From DASSUW01 sp963844205 (lineage in GTDB: Bacteria > Actinomycetota > Thermoleophilia > Solirubrobacterales > Solirubrobacteraceae): a stretch of DNA of 64,000 nucleotides. A program made the position numbers and the translations under genes. The stretch spans positions 1,302,001-1,366,000 of the forward strand of contig CAWJNK010000014.1 of NCBI GenBank assembly GCA_963844205.1. Reading direction: 5' to 3'. Numbering within the stretch: the first letter of the stretch is position 1; each line of letters begins with the position of its first letter. Below the pieces are notes generated by a model. It saw only the letters and a list, made by a program, of their open reading frames with translations. It made no database searches and was not told the origin of the DNA. Below, piece by piece: positions 58,127 through 64,000 of this stretch.

Positions 58127-59661
58127 CGCCCAAGGCCCCGACCATCGACTGGGAGGCGCTCTCCCCGCTCGTCGCGTTGGTGGGCGGCGCGTGCATCGTG
58201 CTCATGGTGGGTCTGCTGCGGTCGGCGTTCGTGCGCCGGCACGTGGTGCCGTTCCTGACGCTCGTGACGTTGGCGGTCACGATCGGGCTCGGCGTCTGGC
58301 AGTGGGGCGAGAACGTCTCGATCATCGAGGACTCGATGGCGATCGACGACCTGACGCTGGCGCTGACGATGGTCTTCTGCGTCGGCGGGATCGCCACCGT
58401 GCTCCTGTCGTGGCGCTCAGGTGCGACGGAGGAGGCGGGCGAGGGCGAGTACTTCGCGCTGCTGCTGAGCTCGATCCTCGGCATGGTCGTTCTGGTGGCG
58501 GCGCAGAACCTCGTGGTCCTGTTCCTCGGGTTCGAGCTGCTCTCGATTCCGTTGTACGTGCTGTGCGCGACGCACATGCGGCGCGAGCAGTCGCTCGAGT
58601 CGGGGTTGAAGTACCTGATCATCGGCTCGGTCGGCTCGGCGACGCTGCTCTACGGGCTGGCGTTCCTGTACGGCGCGACGGGGTCGACGGACTACGTCGG
58701 GATCGCCGAGGCGGCGACCGACGACGTGCTGCTCTTCACCGGCATCGCGCTGGTGGTCGCGGGCCTGGCGTTCAAGGCCTCGGTGGCGCCGTTCCATCAG
58801 TGGACGCCGGACGTCTACGAGGGCGCGCCGACCGCGGTGACGGGGTTCATGGCGGTGGCCACCAAGGCCGCGGCGTTCGGGGTGCTGCTGCGGCTGTTCG
58901 ACGTGGCGCTGATCGACTTCGCGGGCACCTGGGGGCCGGCGCTGTCGGTGCTGGCGATCATCACGATCGTCGTCGGCAACGTGGGCGCGATCGGGCAGTC
59001 GTCGCTCAAGCGGCTGCTCGCCTATTCCTCGATCGCGCAGGCGGGCTACATGCTGGTCGGCGTGGTGGTCTCGACGAAGCTCGGTGTCGCCGCGACGGTG
59101 TTCTACCTGGCCGTGTACACGATCATGAACCTCGCCGCGTTCGCGGTGATCGTGGCGCGCGAGCGGGAGACCGCGCTGGGCGACGACATCTCGGCGATGT
59201 ACGGGCTCGGGGCCTCGCGGCCGCTGCTCGCCTGGCCGATGACGATCGCGATGCTCGCGCTGGCGGGCATACCCGCGACAGCGGGCTTCTTCGGGAAGCT
59301 GTACCTCATCCGAGCGGCGGTGGACAACGGCTGGGGCTGGCTCGGCGTCGCGATCGTGATCGGGTCCGCGATCTCGCTGGCCTACTACCTGCGCGTCATC
59401 GCCGCGGTGTGGATGCGGTCGCCGAGCGAGGCGGTCGCGGTCGTGCCCGCGGGGCAGCCGGTCATGGCCGGCGGGTCGCAGGAGGCGGACGCGGTGTCCG
59501 GAGAGGTCGTGGTGGTCGACGCTCCGCGCCGGGCGTGGCAGGGAGAGGTCATCTTCGTCGCGGTCGTCTGCGCGGTCGCCACGATCGTGCTCGGCATCTA
59601 TCCCGAGCCGCTGTTCGAGGTCGCCCGCGACGCGGGCGCCGCCCTCACGTCGCTGGTCTGA
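58123..59661 (+). CDS. nuoN: NADH-quinone oxidoreductase subunit N
   Basis: A 512-residue antiporter-like subunit. FKASVAPFHQWTPDVYEGAPTAVTGFMAVATKAAAFGVLLRLF and LKRLLAYSSIAQAGYMLVGVV are diagnostic. GTG 58123 overlaps nuoM. A polar loop near residues 440-480 (EAVAVVPAGQPVMAGGSQEADAVSGEVVVVDAPRR) is longer than in E. coli. It is the last nuo gene; 93 bases follow to the pilin-like gene without a clear hairpin. Confidence 0.97.
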   Translation: MTPKAPTIDWEALSPLVALVGGACIVLMVGLLRSAFVRRHVVPFLTLVTLAVTIGLGVWQWGENVSIIEDSMAIDDLTLALTMVFCVGGIATVLLSWRSGATEEAGEGEYFALLLSSILGMVVLVAAQNLVVLFLGFELLSIPLYVLCATHMRREQSLESGLKYLIIGSVGSATLLYGLAFLYGATGSTDYVGIAEAATDDVLLFTGIALVVAGLAFKASVAPFHQWTPDVYEGAPTAVTGFMAVATKAAAFGVLLRLFDVALIDFAGTWGPALSVLAIITIVVGNVGAIGQSSLKRLLAYSSIAQAGYMLVGVVVSTKLGVAATVFYLAVYTIMNLAAFAVIVARERETALGDDISAMYGLGASRPLLAWPMTIAMLALAGIPATAGFFGKLYLIRAAVDNGWGWLGVAIVIGSAISLAYYLRVIAAVWMRSPSEAVAVVPAGQPVMAGGSQEADAVSGEVVVVDAPRRAWQGEVIFVAVVCAVATIVLGIYPEPLFEVARDAGAALTSLV

Positions 59662-59754
59662 CCCGCGCCCCGCCCGGCGTCGTCGCCCGCCGGCGCCCAA
59701 CCCGATTCGTGGGCCGCCGGGGGCGAGTTTTCGTGGCGCGGGCCTCTCTCTCCC

Positions 59755-60909
59755 GTGCGCGATCAAGCGGGCCAGACCACGACCGAGTACGCGGCGCTGC
59801 TCGCGCTCGTCGCGGCCGTCGTGGCCGGGGCGGGGGCAGTCGTGGGTCTCGAAGGTGTCGCGGGGGCGGTGGCCGGCGGCGTGCGGACCGGGATCTGCAT
59901 CGTGGCCGGGGACGTGTGCCGGGCGTCGGACGCGGAGGCGGCGGGGCTCTCGCCGTGCACGGTCGCCGAGCACACGCGCGGCCAGGGGTTGACGTTCACG
60001 GTCGCGTCGGTGCGGTTCGGGGCGGACGACGGCTGGACCGCGGCGCGGCGGTCGGACGGCTCGGTCCTCGTCACGCGTGTCGAGAGCCGCAAGGTCGGCG
60101 CGGGCGTGGGCCTCGGGGCCGACGCGAGCCCGCTCGGGCTGGAGGTCGGGGTCGAGACCAAGCTCGACTACGCGCTCGCATCGGGTCGTGCCTGGGAGTT
60201 CCCGGACGCCGCGGCGGCCGCGCGCTTCCTCAGGTCGGAGGACCGCGACGAGGTCGAGCCGACCTGGCGGTTCGGCGACGCCGGCGCGGTGCTGGCGGGC
60301 GGGGCCGACGCCGGCGCCGTCGGGATCGAGCTGACCGAACTGGAGGCGACCGCCGCCGCGCGCGCCGGCGTGCGCGTCGGTCGTGGGCTGACCACCTACT
60401 ACCTCCGGGCCGACTACGACGTGCTCGACGCGCGCGCGTCCGTGCCGGGGGCGAGCGTGCGGCTGGAGGGCCCCGCGGCGCGCAGCGGCATCGTCGAGCT
60501 GACCCGCGATGCCGGCGGCATGCGCGAGATGGCATTCCGGAGCGTGGGGTCCGGCGCGCGCGGGGGCCAGGTGGTCGAGACCGTCGCGCGGCTCGACCTG
60601 CGCGATCCCGCGAACCGCGCCGCCGCCGAGCCGCTGCTCTCCCGCCGGCTCCCGTGGCCGCCGGCCGTCGCACGCGACCTGGAGGCGCTGGTGCGCCGAG
60701 CTGCTACGACCGGTGTGGTCGAGCGCGCGGTCTACGACGTCCGCGACGGCTCGGAGGAGCTCAAGCTCGCCGCCAAGCTCGGCCTCGTCCTCGGGGTGGA
60801 GGGAGAGGAGGTCGAACTCGATCGCCGGCTCGTGGCCGCGAGCGCCTGGACGCACGGATCCCGCGAGCGCGAGCGCGCGGACTGCCTGTCCACGGACCGC
60901 CCACCCTGA
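59755..60909 (+). CDS. Flp-type prepilin-like protein with large C-terminal domain
   Basis: GTG 59755 encodes VRDQAGQTTTEYAALLALVAAVVAGAGAVVG, with a class III prepilin motif: Gly then QTTTEY (Glu at +5) followed by a hydrophobic helix, as in Flp/TadE proteins. Unlike Flp pilins (50-70 residues) it is 384 residues long. The rest, after two Cys (GICIVAGDVCRAS), is a soluble alpha/beta region with repeated GAGVGLGADASPLGLEVGVETKLDYALASGRAWEF and regular DPANRAAAEPLL-type helices. No tad genes are in the window. It may be a minor pilin or surface-anchored protein. Function is not known. Confidence 0.75.
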   Translation: MRDQAGQTTTEYAALLALVAAVVAGAGAVVGLEGVAGAVAGGVRTGICIVAGDVCRASDAEAAGLSPCTVAEHTRGQGLTFTVASVRFGADDGWTAARRSDGSVLVTRVESRKVGAGVGLGADASPLGLEVGVETKLDYALASGRAWEFPDAAAAARFLRSEDRDEVEPTWRFGDAGAVLAGGADAGAVGIELTELEATAAARAGVRVGRGLTTYYLRADYDVLDARASVPGASVRLEGPAARSGIVELTRDAGGMREMAFRSVGSGARGGQVVETVARLDLRDPANRAAAEPLLSRRLPWPPAVARDLEALVRRAATTGVVERAVYDVRDGSEELKLAAKLGLVLGVEGEEVELDRRLVAASAWTHGSRERERADCLSTDRPP

Positions 60910-61176
60910 CCCGCCCGCAGACCCCGTTCCTGACCCAGCGTCGCGCGCTCTGCAGACCCCGTTCCGGGCCGCCTCGGCGTGCTCTTGGCTGTCGGTTTGG
61001 AGACGGTTCCGTGATGCTTCAGTTTCTTGAGCGCGGGGTACTTGGCGCGGCATGTCCGAGTCCTACACCCCACTCGCGGGTTCGGCGGGCGGCCGGTTCG
61101 GTCGGCCGCGCCGCGCGGTTCGGTCTCGCCGGACCCTCGCGGTTCGGTCGGCACGCCACGCTAGGGTGGCCGTCCC
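60910..61176. promoter_or_regulatory. 267-bp region upstream of the ThyX-like gene with direct repeats
   Basis: No gene is supported. Two copies of GCAGACCCCGTTCC lie at 60917-60930 and 60952-60965. Three copies of GGTTCGGTC lie at 61095, 61117 and 61141, spaced 22 and 24 bp, like a set of operators on one DNA face. TAGGGT at 61162-61167 is the likely minus-10, nine bases before the GTG. Confidence 0.4.
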
Positions 61177-62772
61177 GTGCGCTATCCCTCCGACGATCTG
61201 ACGGCCGCCGAGCGCGCGCGGCTCGCGCCGCACGTGACCGACCTCGACGGCCCGGTCTTCGCGCTCGTCAACCTGCCGGAGACCGTCAAGGGGGCGCTGT
61301 TCGCCCGCTACTCGCGGTATCCCGGGACACTGCGGCGGCTGTTCCTCGACGAGTTCGCCGACTCGCTCCCAGAGGCCGAGGGGCGCGGGTGGGAGGCCGA
61401 GGAGGGCCGGCGGGCGGCCGAGCTCTACGAGCGCATCTTCGTCGGCTACGGCGACGACTCGGTCGCCCAGCTCGGCGGCGCGCACGTGGCCTGTGAGTGG
61501 GTCTCGAACATCCTCACGAAGACGCTCCAGCGCCCGCGGCTGGCCGCATACCTCGAGCAGTCGACGCGCTACATCGCCTACGACGCGCCGATGCCGGGCG
61601 GCGGCTACCGCTACTACCGCTCCCCGGAGCTGGGGCCCGAATACGAGGCGGCGATGGACGCGCTGTTCGACGCCTACGCCGAGGCGCTCCCGCGCGTGCG
61701 CGCGTGGGTCGACGACACGTTCCCGCGCACCGAAGGCGAGCCGGAAGCCGCCCGCCGCCGCGCCGTGAACGCCAAGGCGCTCGACCTCCTGCGCGGCCTG
61801 CTCCCCGCGGCCTCGCTCTCGCACATGGGCATCTACGCGACGGGCCAGGCCTACGAGCAGCTGATCCTGCACCTGATGGCCGACCCGCTGCCCGAGGCTC
61901 GCGCCTACGGCCAGATGATCCTCGACGCGATCAAGGCGACCATGCCGAGCTTCGTCTCACGCGTCGAGCGGCCGGACCGCGGCGGCGAGTGGGTCGCCTA
62001 CCTCGAGCGTCGCCGGGCCGCGACCGAGCGCTGGGCCGCTCGCCTCGGGCTTGACCGGCGCGAGGCGGCCCCGGAGGACCGCCCGTCGGTGCGCCTGCTC
62101 CACGTGGACGGCGACGAGGACCGGCTCCTCGCCGCGCTGCTGTTCGAGTCCACCGCAGCGAGCGAGGAGGCGACGCTCGAGACCGTCCGCCGCCTCGACG
62201 CGGGCGAGCGCGCACGGATGCTCGCCGACCTCGTCGGGGAGCGGCGCAACCGCCGGCACCGCCCGGGCCGCGGCTTCGAGGCGCTGCGCTACCGCTTCGA
62301 GGTCGTGTCCGACTACGGCGCGTTCCGCGACCTCCAGCGCCACCGCATGCTGACCGTCCAGTGGCAGACGCTGTCGCCCGACCTCGGCGCCGCGGTGCCC
62401 GACGAGGTGGCGGCCGCCGGCTGCGGCAACGTCTACGCTCGCGCCCTCGAGCGCTCGCGCGCCGAGTACGAGCGCCTCGAGGCCGCGGGCCTGGCCGAGG
62501 CCGCGCCCTACGCGCTCTGCCTCGGCTACCGCATCCGCTACGTGCTCGACCTCAACGCCCGCGAGGCGATGCACATGATCGAGCTCCGCTCCGGCCGCGA
62601 AGGCCACCCCGGCTACCGCGCCGTCGCCCACGAGATGCACGCCCAGATCGCGTCCCGCCATCCCGCGGTCGCCGCCGCGATGGACTACGTCGACCGCTCG
62701 TCCGAGCCGCGCCTCGAGCGCATCCTCGCCGAGATGCGGGCCGCGGACCGCCGCGCCGCGCTCTCACTCTGA
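61177..62772 (+). CDS. Tandem ThyX-like (FAD-dependent thymidylate synthase superfamily) protein
   Basis: A 531-residue protein composed of two ThyX-like halves. In the first, DDSVAQLGGAHVACEWVSN leads to KTLQRPRLAAYLEQSTRYIAYD, aligned with the ThyX motif RHRxxSxNxxSxRY; the second His and Asn are replaced. In the second half (from ~270), YRFEVVSDYGAFRDLQRHRMLTVQWQTLSPDLG keeps RHR but not the Ser/Asn pattern, and IRYVLDLNAREAMHMIELRSGREGHPGYR matches the C-terminal ThyX region. Canonical ThyX is about 230-260 residues. The duplicated form is known in several phyla. Whether it still makes dTMP from dUMP is doubtful given the altered motifs. The start GTG looks leaderless. Confidence 0.82.
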   Translation: MRYPSDDLTAAERARLAPHVTDLDGPVFALVNLPETVKGALFARYSRYPGTLRRLFLDEFADSLPEAEGRGWEAEEGRRAAELYERIFVGYGDDSVAQLGGAHVACEWVSNILTKTLQRPRLAAYLEQSTRYIAYDAPMPGGGYRYYRSPELGPEYEAAMDALFDAYAEALPRVRAWVDDTFPRTEGEPEAARRRAVNAKALDLLRGLLPAASLSHMGIYATGQAYEQLILHLMADPLPEARAYGQMILDAIKATMPSFVSRVERPDRGGEWVAYLERRRAATERWAARLGLDRREAAPEDRPSVRLLHVDGDEDRLLAALLFESTAASEEATLETVRRLDAGERARMLADLVGERRNRRHRPGRGFEALRYRFEVVSDYGAFRDLQRHRMLTVQWQTLSPDLGAAVPDEVAAAGCGNVYARALERSRAEYERLEAAGLAEAAPYALCLGYRIRYVLDLNAREAMHMIELRSGREGHPGYRAVAHEMHAQIASRHPAVAAAMDYVDRSSEPRLERILAEMRAADRRAALSL

Positions 62773-62801
62773 GCGTCAACTGCGCTGGGTGGGGAGACGG
62801 T

Positions 62802-62887
62802 GGATCGGCCGCTCGGCCTGCCGAGTGTCCACTTAATACCGCTCAAGGGAAACAACTGGACACTCGACCCACCGGGGCGGCCGATCC
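62802..62887. repeat. Nested long inverted repeat between convergent genes
   Basis: Outer arms GGATCGGCCGC (62802-62812) and GCGGCCGATCC (62877-62887); inner arms CGAGTGTCCA (62822-62831) and TGGACACTCG (62857-62866). All are perfect. They enclose a 25-base loop (62832-62856) containing AATACCGCTCAAGGGAAAC, which is AT-richer. It lies between the ThyX-like stop and the convergent transglutaminase stop. It may be a bidirectional terminator or a palindromic repeat insertion. Confidence 0.75.
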
Positions 62888-62927
62888 CGCGCTCCCTCAA
62901 TGCCGAAGTTCGTCCCGCCGGGCGGGG

Positions 62928-64000
62928 TCAGCGCGGGCGGGGTGGGAGGGCCCAGAGGGCTCGGAGGCGGCCCGCGGGGCCGAGGCCCTGCGCCAGCGCT
63001 CGCCGGAGCGCCCGGCGCTGCGCGGGCGTCGGCGTGACCGCCGCGCCGCCGTAGCGGGACGCGCTGAGCGCGCGCAGGTAGGCGGCCGCGTCGGCCGAGG
63101 CTCCGAGCCGCTGCTCGAGCTGCCGCAGCGTCGTGCCCGTCTCGAGCGGGCGGCCCGCCCGCCGGAGCGCCGACTCGAGCTCGGCGAGCGCCCGCTCGAG
63201 CGGCGGGAGCGTGAGCCGGCGCCGGTAGCGGCGCAACGCGACGACGAGCCACGCGACGAGCAGCGCGACTGCGCCGCCGAGCGCAGCCCAGGTCCACCAC
63301 GCGATCCCGCCGCCCGCCCCGGCCGTCGCCGAGTCCTCGCTGGCGCGCAGCGGGTCGAGCAGCAGGTCCGGCCGCAGGCCGTTCTGCCCCCGCGTTGCGT
63401 TCCCTCCGCCATCGCCGGCGGTTGCATCGGACGGCGACGTCGGGATCGGCGCCGGCGGCGCCTCCAGCGCCGCAATCTGCGAGCGCGCGGGCGTCGGATC
63501 CGGCGTCGGGTCGTAGGTCACCCAGCCGAGCTCGTCGAACCACGCCTCGACCCACGAGTGGGCGTCGGTGTCGCGCACGATCCAGGCGTCGCGCCGCTCG
63601 GAGTACCCGCCCGGGCTGAAGCCCGTCGCCACCCGCGCCGGGATGCCCCCCATCCGCAGCAGCAGCGCCATGGCGCCGGAGAAGTGCTGGCAGTAGCCGT
63701 CCTTGGTGTCGAACAGGAAGGCGTCCAGCGGCGCGCGGCCCACCGGCGGCGGCGTGGGCCGCTCCGAGTACCCGAAGCCCTGCTGCAGGTACGCGTTCAC
63801 GGCCAGGATGTACTCGAACGGCGTCTCGACGCCCGCCCGCAGCGTCTTCGCCAGCCGCCAGGTGCGGGCGTAGGCCGTCCGCCGCATGGTCGCGTCGAGC
63901 CCGCCGTAGCGCGTGCGCCGGATCTTCGGATACGTGACGTAGGACTCGCGCGGATCGCCGAAGCCCCGGAAGTGCACGACCCCCGACTCGACCCTGCCAT
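62928..64000 (-). CDS. Transglutaminase-like (TgpA-type) membrane protein, 5' part outside window
   Basis: The 3' 357 codons of a leftward gene that continues past 64000. The transglutaminase core is intact: DGYCQHFSGAMALLLRMGGIPARVATGF (catalytic Cys), RDTDAHSWVEAWFDELGWVTYDPTP (His and Asp). A Pro/Ala/Thr linker follows, then one transmembrane helix (IAWWTWAALGGAVALLVAWLVVAL) and a DUF4129-like C-terminal region. TgpA-type proteins have several N-terminal helices, presumably encoded beyond the edge, and are often next to MoxR and DUF58 genes. It would act on extracytoplasmic peptides or proteins. Confidence 0.88.
   Translation of the reverse strand, partial: GRVESGVVHFRGFGDPRESYVTYPKIRRTRYGGLDATMRRTAYARTWRLAKTLRAGVETPFEYILAVNAYLQQGFGYSERPTPPPVGRAPLDAFLFDTKDGYCQHFSGAMALLLRMGGIPARVATGFSPGGYSERRDAWIVRDTDAHSWVEAWFDELGWVTYDPTPDPTPARSQIAALEAPPAPIPTSPSDATAGDGGGNATRGQNGLRPDLLLDPLRASEDSATAGAGGGIAWWTWAALGGAVALLVAWLVVALRRYRRRLTLPPLERALAELESALRRAGRPLETGTTLRQLEQRLGASADAAAYLRALSASRYGGAAVTPTPAQRRALRRALAQGLGPAGRLRALWALPPRPR

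Overview
The window is very GC-rich (about 70 % or more, judged by eye). It uses GTG starts freely, packs genes with ATGA/GTGA overlaps and carries typical actinobacterial gene content. The gene set fits a soil actinobacterium, most plausibly class Thermoleophilia (Solirubrobacterales-like). Supporting genes are a BTAD/beta-propeller/solute-binding fusion, a high-affinity group 1h (group 5) [NiFe]-hydrogenase locus with its DUF5947 and DUF6084 partners, an ECF42 sigma factor with a DGPF protein, and a tandem ThyX-like protein. The class assignment is an inference from family content; no rRNA is present. All 14 complex I genes are here.

Layout. 1-16.4 kb is mixed housekeeping and accessory DNA: a frameshifted BTAD/SBP_bac_5 fusion, a frameshifted vanadium haloperoxidase, three tRNAs (Arg-ACG, Ser-GCT, Ser-UGA), an MreB-like actin, LysE exporter, an internally deleted alpha/beta hydrolase, an ArsR/SnoaL pair, an exonuclease/endonuclease-family protein, acyl-CoA dehydrogenase, SerS, and a divergent cytochrome c/cupredoxin pair. 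16.4-25.5 kb is nuoABCDEFGHI. 25.5-37.1 kb carries a LAL regulator, QueA, an SDR, RtcB with a tRNA-like leader, ECF42/DGPF, a NarL-type two-component system and an APC permease. 37.0-53.6 kb is one long leftward hydrogenase operon: Crp-like regulator, small subunit 2, hypC, a hypC-like gene, hypD, hypE, small subunit 1, large subunit, a NifU/Rieske-like protein, DUF5947, DUF6084, another conserved unknown, a maturation protease, hypA, hypB, a tandem SIS protein, a membrane protein, hypF and a Ni transporter. 53.7-59.7 kb is nuoJKLMN, divergent from the hydrogenase operon across 76 bp. The right end holds a Flp-prepilin-like protein, the tandem ThyX-like gene and a transglutaminase.

How the genes work together. 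The hydrogenase would oxidise trace (atmospheric) H2 and pass electrons, probably through the NifU/Rieske-like protein, to the quinone pool that complex I also feeds. The hyp genes, protease and Ni transporter build the NiFe(CN)2CO site. The nuo operon is split by about 28 kb, and its second half abuts the hydrogenase promoter.

Most notable: two small subunits for one large subunit; a Rieske-like module whose histidines are replaced by cysteines; a REPIN-like palindromic element inserted in frame in hypF; several other perfect palindromes, some inside genes; a tRNA-like structure in the rtcB leader; two genes with clean in-frame internal deletions; and a recurring TANNNT-N6-8-start pattern suggesting leaderless transcripts.
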